From positions 17,211,679-17,275,678 of the forward strand of contig CM046348.1 of the NCBI GenBank assembly GCA_025403435.1: DNA of 64,000 nt, in the 5' to 3' direction. Made by a program: the position numbers and the translations under genes. This document shows positions 43,560 through 54,742 of this stretch, one piece after another; position 1 is the first letter of the stretch, and each line of letters opens with the position of its first letter. Source of the stretch: Artocarpus heterophyllus (Eukaryota; Streptophyta; Magnoliopsida; Rosales; Moraceae). A model generated the notes under the pieces. That model was not told the DNA's origin, searched no databases, and saw only the letters and a program-made list of their open reading frames with translations.

Positions 43560-44490
43560 TTCATCTTCCTATTTTGATTGAGTCAGGGTTTGCCATGGAT
43601 AGACAAGGTTGAGGAGGTGAGGTAGGCACCCTGGTTTTCAAGGCACGTTGGTAGGGAGATTGGCTGGGTTGAGACTGCTTTGATAGTAAAACACATGTTC
43701 TTGGCACCCGCGATAGTCGTCCTCGTGCGCCAACCTCTCCACATACTACTTCCAAGGGGTCAACACATATGATTCTATCTCTCTAACCTCTCACTTTGTG
43801 TTATTTTTCTCTCGTGGGGGCGGAGCTCAATGAAAGCCTGGTTAGGGAATAGCTTCCTTGGGGCCCTTGCGTAATACAAAGAATGCCGTTGTCCGTGAGT
43901 AGGCGAGTTAGGGGAAGAAGCTCTTCTTGCTCTCTCGATTGAATATTGGCTTGCTTTTACAACTCAGTGATTAATGAGGGGAAAGGAAGACTCCCCCACT
44001 CCCCCCTCCCGCCCCCCCCAGTGCGTGCCTCTTGAACGGTGAGTTATGAGATAACATTCTCCATGTCAATCGCAAGGTCTTAGGTGATTGCATAGACAAG
44101 CAACATCCTATCGATACTTACTCAGTGAAATACGACATGAGATTAAGTCGACCAGCCATAAAGTGCATCCACACATTTATCTTGTCCTTTAAAGCATTGT
44201 AACCAAAGTAGGAGTGGCGATTTTTTTCATTCCCCATTAAGTGCCTAGGACACAAATGGTGTTGATTAATTTATTATAATTTGGCGTGCTTGCAAAAAGA
44301 CTGTAAGCATCATTATTTTTCCATGTAGGGAGGCCATAATAAGAATTGATTACCTTTTATCAAAGTTGACCTCGCACCCCTAACCACGGCGATAAAGTTA
44401 TCATGCTCAAAAGCATTGGCGTAAAACTCCTGCACTAGGGGGATGACTGACCTTTTGGGGGCTGCACAAATCTTTCCTATCTCCTTGGTT
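43560..44490 (-). pseudogene. Athila post-pol ORF, copy 1
   Basis: The sense start region at about 44490 shows FVQPPKG and SVIPLVQEFYAN-type text across frames, the conserved opening of the Athila post-pol ORF (P-x-VREFYAN). The middle (KDKINVWMHFMAGRLNLMSY; about 44200-44100) and tail (EVGARGRLSRVPRTCVL; 43755-43561) match copies 2 and 3. An expanded C-rich tract (plus strand 43992-44020) and stops break it. Only this copy has the upstream N-terminal part, so it is the ancestral one. Confidence 0.72.
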
Positions 44491-45690
44491 GAATGTTAGC
44501 AAAATTCGGCATGGGATGTTGATGGATGGTTCTAATTCTATCCTCCTCTCTGGTAGTGGAGTTCTCTTCTTAATAGACCTCTTATGCTGAGCAAAAGCAT
44601 TTGCCGACACAAAAAGATTAGCATTGAATTACCAGGATAAAGAGAAGGGCTTGGCACGCTTAGATGGCACTTAGATGGTGCTCTCCAACATAACACAAAG
44701 ACAAAGACGATCTCCAAAATAATCTCGAAACTACTCACAAACATAAATTTCTACCCAATAAGACAACTCAACTCTAACAACCAATAAAATCTACCCCTAA
44801 ACAACCTTGGTTCCTCACAAAAATTTTAACAAACACTTAGTGTGCCAGAAATTTCTTCAACCACAAAATGCTCACCACACAAATCCAAGATGCCCAACAA
44901 TCACAGTTCATTGTGTTCAACTCAATTTAACCAATCAACACAATTCTCAATCCGAATAACACAACAATTCTTGTCAACTAATTTATACAATCTGCAACAA
45001 ACCCACACTAATCTAACTTTTTCACAAAGCTTGTCAATTCACACCACTTAAAGAGAAGAGTCATGAAATGCACTTCCTTGAAGGGGAATTTGAATATTAC
45101 TCCTCAAAATTGAAGCCCTCACAAATGGCGTTGAACTTGACTCCTTGAACCCTTGGTGATGAGGAGAATGATGGAGGCTTGAATAGTGTGGAAATGTAGT
45201 CACTTTGAGATGGTGGAATGGAGAATTGAAGTTTGTAAAGGGTGGATTTGGGAAAAGTTTGGTCAATTTGAGAATTGGTGTGAGGGTATTTAGGAGAAGA
45301 GAAGAAGTTGTGAAGAGAAAATGAGGCCAAATTTGGGCCTAAATGAGGGCTGGCTAACGTGCGGCCGTGCGCTTCTAAAATCAGGGATTTTAAATCTTTA
45401 TTTTTCACGACCTCAAGAAACAAACTGTGCTGCTGCGCTAGCGTTTTGTCTTGTGTTGTAGCCATACAAAAAGATTTCTTGTGGGGGCACGAGTTACCCT
45501 TGCTGCTTTCTTTTTTTTCATTTCATTTTTTCTTTCCTGTTTTTTCATTTCGTTTTTTCAATTCTTTTTTCTTTTATAAAAACATTACAATGTACAAAAG
45601 AAAATAGAAAATAATAATAATAATAATAATAAAGCAAAATAATTCAAAAACAACAAAAAAGAAGAGAAAAATAAAAGTACTTAGGTTTTC
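44491..45690 (-). other. Region between INT and the post-pol ORF
   Basis: Degraded N-terminal part of the post-pol ORF (frames 44407-44610 and 44538-44744, Arg/Pro-rich) and a 122-codon open frame at 45097-45465 starting MATTQDKTLAQQHSLF, Ser/Pro-rich, which I do not recognise. A T-rich tract (45505-45560) and an AAT microsatellite (45612-45633) follow. Confidence 0.45.
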
Positions 45691-47050
45691 TCCCAAGAAG
45701 TGCTTTGTTTATTGTCGTTAGCTCGACCTTGCCACTTTGTCACTTGGGGTTGGGGAGGAAAATGCGGTCCACTACTTTAATTTTTGCTCCCAAATAGTGC
45801 TGAGTCTTTGTCCATTAACCCGAAAGGCTCGACCATCATCACTCTTTACTTCAATAGCATGAAATGGAGAAACACTCTTTACGGTGAAAGACCCTAACCA
45901 TCTTGACTTTAATTTTCCCAGAAAAAGTTTCAATCAGGAATTGAAATAAAGTAACTTTGGCCCAATGCAAATTCTTGTCTTATAATGTGTTGGTCATGCC
46001 ACCGATAAGTCTTTTCTTTATAGAGTCTTGCACTCTCATAGGCCTTATTCTAGAATTCCTCAAGTTCATTGAATTGTAATAATCTTTGCTCACCGGATGC
46101 CTTTAAATCTAAACTTAGCTTCTTGATTGCCTAAAATGCATGGTGCTCAAGCTCAACCAGAAAATGACATGCTTTCCTAAACACCAATTGATTAGGAGAC
46201 ATTCTAAGAGGTGCTTTGAAGGCCATGCGGTATGCCCATAAAGTATCATCAAGCTTTTGTGCCCAATCCTTCTAGTTTGTGCGCATTGTCTTCTCAAGAA
46301 TTTGCTTCACCTCTCAATTAGAAACTTCAGCTTGTCCATTCGTTTGAGGATGATAAGCAAGGGAAACTTTGTAGGTGACATCATATTTATCCAAGAGAGT
46401 ATTAAACGTCTTGTTGCAAAAATGGGTCCCTTCCCTTCATCACTAGTAATGGCGCGAGGGGTGTCGAAATGTGTGAAAATATGCTTATGGAGAAACTTAA
46501 AAACCAAATTTGCATCATTTGTTTATGTGGTAATTGCTTCAACCCATTTGGATACATAATCCACCGCCAATAGAGTGTAAGTTTGGCGAAAGGATGGAGG
46601 GAAGCTCCCATAAAATCGATCCCCTAAACATTAAAAACTTCAACTTGAAGTATCACATTGAGAGGCATTTCATGGCGCTTTGAAATAGTTCTGGTTCTTT
46701 GGCATCGATCACAAGATTTGAAAAAATTGTAGCTATCCTAAAATAGAGTTGGCCAATAGAGCCCGGATTAAAAAACCTTTGCTGCCATTCAGTTGGTGCC
46801 AAAATGTCCTTCATAGGATGAAGAGTGACAATGTTTAAGAACACTATTAAATTCCTCGTCCAGAATGCATCTCCACATAAATTGATCTCGACACTTCTTG
46901 AATAAGAAAGGATCATCCCAAAAATAATTCCTTATGTCATGCACGAATTTCTTCTTTTGGTGGTAAGTAAGGACTAGAGGCAATATAATGCAAGATAGAT
47001 AATTGACAATATCCGTAAGGCATGGCAATCGAACCTTAATACCAAAGAGT
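45691..47050 (-). pseudogene. Athila integrase, broken
   Basis: The enzyme that inserts element DNA. Traces in sense order: HCHSSSYEGHFGTN (HH of the HHCC zinc domain, about 46800-46850) and FNPGSIGQLYF. Then the DDE core in shifted frames: YVDYVSKWVEA counterpart near 46560, and FKFLHKHIFTHFDTPRAITSD with the catalytic Asp (about 46430-46500). Next is the RKDWAQKLDD-type and MSPNQLVFRKACH block (46130-46270), and finally a C-terminal RLYKEKTYRWHDQHI block (45960-46020). Stops and at least four frameshifts make it inactive. Confidence 0.8.
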
Positions 47051-47269
47051 TATTCATCTAGGAATTCTTCTTTGATAGGAGTGTCACCAACTTCAACCTC
47101 ATGCTCAAGTCGGGAGAGATGACTGGCTACCACATTTTCACTACCTTTCTTGTCATAAATCTCCATGTGAAACTCTTGTAAAAAAAAAGAGAATCCATCG
47201 TAGCAATCTAGGCTTGGCATCTTTTTTAGCAAAAAGGTGGCAAATAGCAGTATGATTGGTAAAAACAAT

Positions 47270-47585
47270 TACCTTGCATCCAACAATATAAGACTAGGAA
47301 TTTGTTACAAGCATACGCCACTGTAAACATCTCTATCTCGATAGTGTTGTAATTTTGTTGAGCTTTATTAAGAGTGTGCCTTGTGTAGTAAATGGCCTAG
47401 AAAATCTTGTCTTGTCTTTGCCCAAGGATCGCCCTAACTACAAAGTCGCTAGCATCATACATAACCTCAAATGGTTCATTCCAATTTGGTGCCATCATGA
47501 TTGGTGCCAATATGAACCTCTCTTTTCTAAGTTGAAAGGCCTTCAAACATAAACCATTAAAGTCAAACAAGGCATCCTTCTCCAA
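47270..47585 (-). pseudogene. Athila RNase H, broken
   Basis: The frame 47585-47397 carries WNEPFEVMYDASDFVVRAIL with the DASD catalytic-type motif and GQRQDKIF, the standard RNase H opening after RT. It continues, out of frame, to about 47270 (AIYYTRHTL-like). It degrades the RNA strand during reverse transcription; here it is non-functional. Confidence 0.8.
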
Positions 47586-47699
47586 AAGCTTGCAAAGAGA
47601 CTCGATAATCTTGGAGAAACTCGATAATCTTGGAGAAATCCTTGATTAAACACTGATAAAAGCCCTCATGCCTAAGAAAATTCCAAATTCCCTTGACAT

Positions 47700-48822
47700 T
47701 AGTTAGAGGAGGAAGCTTTTCAATCATCAAAATCTTTGCCTAGTCAACTTCAATGCCTTTAAAAGAGATTCTATGGGCCAAAACAACTTCCTCTTGTACC
47801 ATGAAGTGACATTTTTTCTAATTAAGCACTAAATTCTTTTCTTCACATTGTTGCAAGACAAGAGAGATTGTGCAGACAATGATCAAAAAAAGATCCAAAA
47901 ACGAAAAAATCATCCATAAATACTTCCACTATCTCTTTTACTATATTTAAGAAAATCGCCATTATACACCTTTTGAATGTTGCGGGAGCATTGCACAACC
48001 AGAAAGGCATTCTCTGAAAGGCAAATGTACCATATAGGCAAGTAAATGTGGTCTTCTTCTAGTCTTCGGGGGCAATAGCAATTCAATTGTATCCCGAATA
48101 ACGATCAAGAAAGCAATAATAAGAATCATTGGCCAAACGATACAACATTTAGTCAAGGAAGGGAAGTGGGAAATGGTCTTTTCTTGTAGCTTTATTCAAC
48201 TTCTAGTAATCAATGCAAACCCGCCAATCAATAACCATTCTAGTGGGAATCAACTCATTGTTCTCATTTTCTACTACCATTATACTCCCTTTCTTCGAAA
48301 CAACTTGAACGAGACTTACCAATGAACTATCAAAAAAGGCATAAATAATACCGCCAGTTCAATCACTTAAGAACTTTGGATCTCACCTCCTCTTTCATTG
48401 CCTAGACTAAGCCTTCATTGGTGCTCCACTATTGGCTGGTAATCTTCCACCATAATGATCTTGTTCATGCAAACGACAGGGATTATTCTCTTGATGTCGA
48501 AGATGGACCATCTCCAAGTGGATTTATACTTCCTCAAGACATTAAGCAGCTTGTCTTCCTCATCTTGGTTTAACAATGTGCAAATGATCACTGAGAAAGT
48601 AGCATTTTCTCCCCAAAAAACACAACGGAGATGATCAAGCAAAGGCTTCAACTCCAACTTGACTTGAGAATTAGTGGGCTTTACATCCTCAATCAAATCT
48701 TCCTTTATTGGGGTAGCTTCCACACTCTTCACTTCTTTGAAAAGAACTTCCAACGCCATCACTTCACTCTCTTTGCTTGAAAATCTTTCCAAGTGATCCT
48801 CCAAGGGGTTATAAGTTGCCAC
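47700..48822 (-). pseudogene. Athila reverse transcriptase, broken
   Basis: The 135-codon frame 48822-48415 holds the pre-RT linker (ELKPLLDHLRCVFWGENATF, IFDIKRIIPVVCMNKIIM, YQPIVEHQ). Downstream in other frames are the RT core MPFWLCNAPATFKRCIMAIF (about 47960-48020), retaining the P-F-x-L-x-NAPATF motif, and the catalytic FMDDF at about 47908-47920. Multiple stops lie between them, yet the YMDD-equivalent is unchanged. Confidence 0.85.
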
Positions 48823-48899
48823 TTCTTCAATGAATTCCTTGACACACTCATCAATAACATCAATCCGATAGCAATTATATGATTCATCAAAGAACTTAA

Positions 48900-49447
48900 T
48901 TAAATTGTAGATATTGAATCAGACTTCGTCATCATTAACTCCAAGATCAAGGCACCCTGATGAACATCAATGAAAGCATGTCCCATTGTTAGAAATTGTC
49001 TCCCAAAGATCATCAAAATCTCTATATCCAAAACAACAATGCCAACGGTGAAGATAAATTTGTCTTCCTCGGCCAACACATCTTCAATATGAATAGGTGA
49101 GGGATCTACTGTTAAGTGATCTTTGGTAGGCTTTACTTTACCATTTCCTAATTTCCAGAACACTAAGAAGGCATAAGATTAATACTAGCCCCAAGGTCAC
49201 ACAAAGCTTTTTCAAATGATGAGCCTCCAATAACATAAAGTATAGTGAAACTTTCTGGATCCTTTAACTTTTGTGGAAGTTTGTGTTGGAGAATGGCACT
49301 ATATTCCTCGGTGAGATTCACAGTTTCATGATCCTCCAATCTCCTCTTCTTTGATATCACCTCCTTTATGAACTTGACATAATTTGACATTTGTTCTAGA
49401 GCATCGGCAAATGGGATGTTGACGTAGATCTTCTTGAAAATGTCCAA
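48900..49447 (-). pseudogene. Athila aspartic protease, broken
   Basis: The frame 49447-49163 includes YVKFIKEVISKKRRLEDHET, LPQKLKDPESFTILYVIGG, and CDLGASINLMPS with the active-site Asp. The frame 49163-48900 continues with VKPTKDHLTVDPSPIHIEDV, FTVGIVVLDIE and IFGRQFLTMGHAFIDVHQG, the second half of the Athila protease region. A frame break separates the two halves. Confidence 0.82.
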
Positions 49448-50864
49448 GAACTCGTAGAATTGAACATCCTTCTTCTTTTGGAATCTTTGAGAAATGGAAG
49501 CGGTGGGTTAATAATTGGAGGGTTATCCAAAAAAGAAATCGACTTTCTCCTTTGGCGGCTCAAGTTCTTGACTTGATGATGCCTTGGATAAGGAGGAATT
49601 AGCATCTCTTCTTGAAGCTTAGGCCCTCAAGTCTCCTTACTACTCCTAAGAGTGATAGCCTTGCAATCCTCCTTAGAATTATTTTTTATGTTACTAGGAA
49701 ACTTCCCCGATAATTAGACCTTAACAGAATTGGCAAGTTTCCCAATTTGCACCTTAAGATTCTTCATTGTTACTTCCATGTTACTACATTGCGTCTCAAT
49801 TCTATCAAGTCATACCTCATCCTCGTCAAACCTTGCCCTTGTTTCCACAACAAAAGTGCTTACAAGATCTTCCAATATGATGGTTTCTTTTCCTCCACAT
49901 TTTGATAAAACCCTGGGGGAGGTTGCAAGACGTTTCTAGTGTTACCATATTGAACTTGCTCGTGGTCACTTCCTTCTCCGGTATAAGAGGCACTTGCAAT
50001 GATCATCGAATCTTTACTTGATGAAGCTTTTCTGGTAGTCAAAACTGAGATTTGGTTAGTCAAAGCCAAGACTTGAGCCGAGAGGGCTGCTATTGGATAG
50101 AGTTCATGAACACCCGCGCCTCTCTTCAAGGTTGATCTCTTATTTGGCCCTTGATAGTTATTGGAGGCCATTTCTTTCAAAAGAAGATGAGCTGCTTCTA
50201 TTGTTTTGGATAGCAAAATTCCACTGGCTGCTGTATCAACAATAGTCCTTGTTTGCATATTCAATCCATTATAAAACAAGTGAACTTAGAACTAATTGTG
50301 GTGTCCATGTTGAGGGCACTTCTGAACGAGATCCTTGAAACATTCCCATGCTTCATAAAGGGACTAAAAGTCTAATTGCCAGAATTGTACAATCTCAATC
50401 TCGTAATTGAGACTTTGATGGAGGGAAGTACTTCGTGAGAAACTTTTGTGCTAAGTCCTCCCGAGTAGCAACACTCCCCGATGGCAAACTTTGAAGCCAA
50501 CCACGCGTCTTGTCCTTAAGTGAGAATGGTAACAAGTGCAACCTAATAACATCATCTAACGCATTGTTCACCTTAATGGTGTCACAAATCTCCAAGACCA
50601 TAGCAAGGTGCACATTTGAATCCTATATTGGTTTTGATGTACCATGCTAATAAGCGCCAACTTTAACTTAAAGTTGTTAGCATTGATTGCTTGGCGCCGG
50701 ATCCTGGAATAATTATCATTGACAACAGGCTTGAAATAGTCCCATAAAGCCCAATGTTGATTGTTGTTGTCGCCTTTTGCCATAGCTAAAGGTCTAGCTT
50801 GTATGTTTCTTCTCAATTCACGAAGAGTTCTCTCAATCTCTAGATCAAATGGAGAGAATTCCAA
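49448..50864 (-). pseudogene. Athila gag, broken
   Basis: Structural protein. It opens at 50864 (MEFSPFDLEIERTLRELRRN). After a frameshift near 50610 it continues with LEICDTIKVNNALDDVIRLH, LLPFSLKDKTRGWLQSLPSG and EDLAQKFLTKYFPPSKS, the classic plant retrotransposon gag motif set (50613-50395). Frame 50279-49860 follows with FYNGLNMQTRTIVDTAASG and AHLLLKEMASNNYQGP. The last part before PR is Ser/Pro-rich with further breaks. No zinc knuckle seen. Confidence 0.85.
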
Positions 50865-50997
50865 ACTTTAAGCTCTTCGTATAAACTACAAAAACAAAGC
50901 AACTAGAGACAAAATTAAACTATAGGAATGTAAAATAAGAGTCTAAATTAAAATTGAAGCACTTAAGGTACAATAGTGAAAAATTAAAGTAATTTTA

Positions 50998-51015
50998 GTC
51001 CCAGCAACAGTGCCA
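50998..51015 (-). other. Decayed tRNA-Asp primer-binding site (Athila)
   Basis: The minus strand reads TGGCACTGTTGCTGGGAC, against the intact TGGCGCCGTTGCCGGGGA of the nested element. The differences are mainly C-to-T or G-to-A changes at former CG and CCG sites. It lies six bases from the LTR edge at 51022. Confidence 0.75.
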
Positions 51016-51021
51016 AAAAAT

Positions 51022-51071
51022 TGTTGAGTGCAAGTGTACATGATCAAATAATAGAGTGGAAATATGAGTGT
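51022..51071 (-). repeat. Athila 5' LTR, inner piece
   Basis: TGTTGAGTGCAAGTGTACATG to the target site AGTGT at 51067-51071. It resumes after the nested element at 58487. Confidence 0.85.
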
Positions 51072-51683
51072 TGATGAGACTATAAAAGTGTACATTTTCT
51101 AAGGCTTAAATCATTTATTTATGCTTTTATTTCTCATTAAATCCTCTAATTAATAGCATTTTGTGTTAATTAGTATTTTTGTGTCTTAGTGTGTAAATGT
51201 GTTTAAAAAATGTATTTTTAGTGTGTTTTTATGTTTAAAAGAATTTTTAGTAATTTTTGGAGTCGTTTTTGTATGTTAAATAAGTGTCTAATCTGTAAAT
51301 AGTTAAAACTGTAAAAGTAATGCGGTTATTTTATTTTGAGTCTTACTGTATTTGATAGTATGTTTTAAGTTTATAAATATGTCTTATTATATTTTTAGTA
51401 ATTTCTAAAAATATTTTCAAGTCATAAAAATTATATATGTGTCAAACCGTAAGAGACTGGAAATTTTAGGAGTTTTTATTTATTTTTGTGTGTTTTAATG
51501 TAAAATAAATATTTTTAAAATTTTTGTAAATATTATGTTTGTAAAATAACTACTATTAGTGTGTTTGTGATTTTTATATTTGAAATCTGGAGGAAAAACG
51601 GAGCAAAAAGACACCAAAACGGATAAAATCGGACATCAAATGTATCAAGAAAATAAACAAAATTTGAATTTGAAATTAATGGG

Positions 51684-51806
51684 ACACGTGGCAATTTTCT
51701 GACCATTGGATTCATTGCCAAATTAATCGTGACCGTTCGAGGAAGAGGCATGTGTCATCGCGTCATCCGGTGCGTCAGTCTAATCTCACAGTGTTGTCCA
51801 CGTGGC
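51684..51806 (+). promoter_or_regulatory. G-box/ABRE-like motifs in U3
   Basis: ACACGTGGC at 51684-51692 and CCACGTGG at 51799-51806 are ACGTGGC-type motifs bound by plant bZIP factors in abscisic-acid and stress responses. The first is kept in the 3' LTR (about 56844). The second is lost there, but a new CACGTGTC occurs at about 56909. The reversed element at right keeps CCACGTGTCC near 62307. Confidence 0.6.
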
Positions 51807-52224
51807 ATTCTCTGATTGGCACATGCATCACACGCGCCAACAAGCTGCAGGCGAGTCAAAGAGCATCTCGGGCTGTGTCTGCTCGTGTGCGGTCGTCTCC
51901 ACATGTAACCGTTCTCGTGGCCATTGGATTGGATTACCAAGACTGATCCGATGGCCTTCTCTCTTGGCCACGCAGCCCCACCTGGACCCAATTTCGCTCG
52001 TGTCTCCAGACTGTCGGATCGCGTCTTCAACGGTCCAGATCGCCCCATAGCCATGCTCCCAGCTGCCGAGAAGCATAGAATCTCAGCGAGATTCTCACGC
52101 ATTAATGAATGCCCAGGGTGAAGAAGAAAAAGAGGAGAAAAAAAGGATCCATATGATCCAAATTTGTCAACTTTCAACAGGAAAAAAAATAATTACAAAC
52201 GGCAAGTTGTGATTTTTAAGCCCC

Positions 52225-52232
52225 TATAAATA
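52225..52232 (+). promoter_or_regulatory. LTR TATA box
   Basis: TATAAATA in CCCCTATAAATACTGAGG, repeated at 57384-57391 in the 3' LTR and as TATTTATA at 61803-61810 in the reversed copy. It marks the U3 promoter; transcription should start about 30 bp downstream. Confidence 0.75.
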
Positions 52233-52267
52233 CTGAGGCATTTGCTTTAGTTGAGGCACCCCTCTCG

Positions 52268-52281
52268 GGGCCTTTTGGCCC
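52268..52281 (+). other. Conserved GC hairpin at the start of R
   Basis: GGGCC-TTTT-GGCCC is a perfect 5-bp stem with a 4-base loop, about 40 bp after the TATA box. It recurs at 57427-57440. The diverged reversed copy keeps GGCC-TGAA-GGCC (61757-61768), where the loop changed but the four central pairs did not. Confidence 0.6.
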
Positions 52282-53330
52282 TCTCCTTTTCCTTTTCTCT
52301 CCCCCTTTTTCTTATTTTCCCCTTTATTTTTACTTAGGTAAAAATAAATAATAAAAAAATAAAAAATGTTTATATTAGAGTAGAGAGTCTGGTGAGGCAG
52401 AGAGATGATCTTGTATGCGTAGTACTTTGGTATGGATTTTATCTCTATATTTGTTTTGTAATGCTTATATTTTGTGGAATAAATTATATCTTTATGTTTT
52501 TAATAATTATTGTTACTCTTGTTATGCTGCCAATTTTTATATAAATTCAGTCATGTTTTCTTTATGTAATTTAATTGTGTTGCATAATTAATATTAATAA
52601 TACTAAAGTCATGCTCATTTATTAAGTTGAGTTTCTGCTGCATTATAGACATAGACTGGCACAGTAAATGCTTGGTAATTTTTGATTTATTGTAGACAGA
52701 GGATGGCATAGTGTATTCTTAAACCATTTAATAAAACGAGGTACTACCGAAATTAACACAGTAATTTATTCCATAAAAATATATTAATTTTAATTTGTTA
52801 TTATCTTTTTTATCTTAAAATTATGTTAATTATAATTGAGTGACAGTGGTTCTAATTTTCATAATTTGTGCACCAAATCATTAGTGAGAGATGATTATTT
52901 TGCTAGTTTTTATAGGAAAACCCTTACTGCATTATGGCTTGCTATATTGTCGCTCTCGGTTGACCTATAAAATTAGTAAAAAGTACTTGCAATTAATGGG
53001 AAAAGATATAATAAATCAAATGCTTTAGATAATTATTAATTAGAGTTAAAATTCCATATCAGTTGCAAAACATACAAAGGATTCTCAAAGCTTCGTAATT
53101 TTAAATTTTATGCTTTAAATTTTAAATAAAAAAATCACAAAAATATTTCTTTTACTTTTAAACTTTGCTCTGAAAAACTGCTTGCCTCTTTGAATGTTTA
53201 TTTTTATCAATCTCTCCAGTTACAAATTTTCACCTCCCTGTGGATACGACAACTTTTCTATACTACATACGTCCACCGTTTATAAAGAAGATAAACATTT
53301 GGGGCGTCATTACCACTACACTACCATTTT

Positions 53331-53348
53331 TGGCGCCGTTGCCGGGGA
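53331..53348 (+). other. Perfect tRNA-Asp primer-binding site
   Basis: TGGCGCCGTTGCCGGGGA is the exact complement of the last 18 bases (with CCA) of plant tRNA-Asp as I know it. It begins four bases after the LTR end at 53326. It primes minus-strand DNA synthesis. Confidence 0.92.
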
Positions 53349-53818
53349 GGTGCCGTTGCTCTGTCAGATTGCTGAATTAAACGAAAAAACAAGTAATCTA
53401 TCCCTATCCTCTGTAAATATTATTTTAGTTATTTGCATTTTTAATTTGTGTGTTTATTATTAAGAAAAAATTAAAATTAAAAAAAAACAAAAAAATAAAA
53501 AAATAAAAAAAAAAGGGGACGGATGCTTTTCACTCACTACTTTATTTCTTTAGGATAAAGAAAAGCTTTGCATCCCGTCTTTTGTTTTGCAAGTTTGGGT
53601 AGTTGCAAAATTTGTTGGATTCTGTCAAAAAGGCCACCATTGGGATTCAATCTCACGACCATAAGGCTAACACCCTTGCCTAAGAAAGTTGGGAATTCTA
53701 AGCGTGTCCACTGTAACCACCCAATGATCTAGGAATCTAATTAATTGAGCATTATTCAGCTTGAAAATTTTTTCTTTAAAAAAATCCAAAAAAATTAAAA
53801 AAATTAAAAACAAAAAAA
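53349..53818 (+). other. Leader of the gag-only element
   Basis: Untranslated leader with A-rich runs (53464-53515 and 53770-53818). The stretch TTGGGATTCAATCTCACGACC (53639-53659) resembles the reverse complement of a tRNA T-arm/B-box segment and may be a fossil SINE fragment. Confidence 0.5.
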
Positions 53819-54742
53819 ATGATTTGGGAAATTCATCAACATTTCATTTTAAGTTTTTCCCAACAACACTTAGAACCATTTTATAATGCTTGGTGGAGAT
53901 TTAAGGACCTACTAGATCAATATCCTCACCATGGTTTTTCTAAGGATTATCTTTTAGAAATTTTCATATATGGGTTAAGTCCTGAAACAAGAGATTGGGT
54001 AGAGAGAGGAGATAGTACCACTGCTTTTTACCAATTGTCTGTTGACGAAGCCTATTATATGTTAGAAGATATGGCCGAATATGATTATTGGAGACTGAAT
54101 AGTTCTAGGAACAATCTAATCTGGAAGAACAATTCAAATTTTTTAGAACCTTGGCCTGAAACTCAACCCAAAATTTTGGAGTCAAATTTTGAATTGCAAG
54201 AAATATATAGTGACCCAAAAAGGGTGAATCTGGAAGAAACCTTAGAGATATTGGAAGAAACTATAGACAAATATATGGAAACCATGAGTAAAATAGAAGT
54301 TGATAGGCTTGAATATTCTTTTGAATTATTAGAAAATTCTTTAGGTGTGGAAGAAATAATTGAAGAAACTTTAGAACCCACCTATTTTGAGGAACAACTT
54401 TTAAGAGAGGAATGTAAGGAAGAGAATAAAGACTTAGCTAAAGAACAGGAACAATCATCACCCTTAGTCTTAGATTCTCAACCTCAGTTGCCACAAGAAT
54501 TCACCAAAGACGATGTTTACCAAGATCCTATGTGGCCACCACCTCCTCCACTGTCTCTAGCATTGATTTTAAGGACCTACCAAGAATATAAAATGTGTCT
54601 AAGTTGCATGAATTCAAGTGTTTCAAATTTTGCCAATCTTGAGGGTATGTTCACACAAGACCCATATGTGGTGTCTTTTGACACTTACTATGGGAGGAAG
54701 CCGCTCTTTGACGACTTTCCACTAGGAGCGGAGTTGGAATAA
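53819..54742 (+). CDS. Gag-like protein of a non-autonomous retrotransposon (307 aa)
   Basis: An uninterrupted frame from ATG 53819 to TAA 54742. The N part has FYNAWWRFKDLLDQYPHHGF (residues about 22-41), IYGLSPETRDWVERGD (about 52-67) and the DEAYYMLEDMAEYDYW block (about 77-92). This order matches the retrotransposon gag domain of Athila (W-x-RFK-x-LL, CPHHG, FYNGL, EAY-x-LLE-x-MA). The usual upstream half of the domain (PFSL-x-x-A-x-x-WL) is absent, so the domain is N-terminally shortened. The middle (about 130-220) is very acidic with predicted coiled-coil character, then a Pro-rich patch (WPPPPPLSL, about 240). No zinc knuckle, protease or RT follows. It presumably contributes to particle formation or RNA packaging using another element's enzymes. 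The start is the first ATG after an A-rich leader. Confidence 0.8.
   Translation: MIWEIHQHFILSFSQQHLEPFYNAWWRFKDLLDQYPHHGFSKDYLLEIFIYGLSPETRDWVERGDSTTAFYQLSVDEAYYMLEDMAEYDYWRLNSSRNNLIWKNNSNFLEPWPETQPKILESNFELQEIYSDPKRVNLEETLEILEETIDKYMETMSKIEVDRLEYSFELLENSLGVEEIIEETLEPTYFEEQLLREECKEENKDLAKEQEQSSPLVLDSQPQLPQEFTKDDVYQDPMWPPPPPLSLALILRTYQEYKMCLSCMNSSVSNFANLEGMFTQDPYVVSFDTYYGRKPLFDDFPLGAELE

Larger units (their letters stand above)
51072..53326 (+). repeat. 5' LTR of the gag-only element
   Basis: It contains U3 G-box/ABRE-like sites at 51684-51692 and 51799-51806, a TATA box at 52225-52232, and a GC hairpin at 52268-52281. The ORFs at 51533-52177 on both strands are a GC-rich part of U3 whose frames are not conserved in the 3' LTR (56912-57264), so they are not genes. 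Confidence 0.93.

Noticed and set aside
51752..52177. 140-codon minus ORF and companions in the GC-rich LTR patch
   Set aside because: Located in U3 of an LTR. The matching patch at 56912-57264 has different frame lengths, so there is no sign of coding constraint.
53639..53660. tRNA-like segment in the gag-only element's leader
   Set aside because: Only a T-arm/B-box-like stretch is present. No cloverleaf could be built, so no tRNA gene is called.
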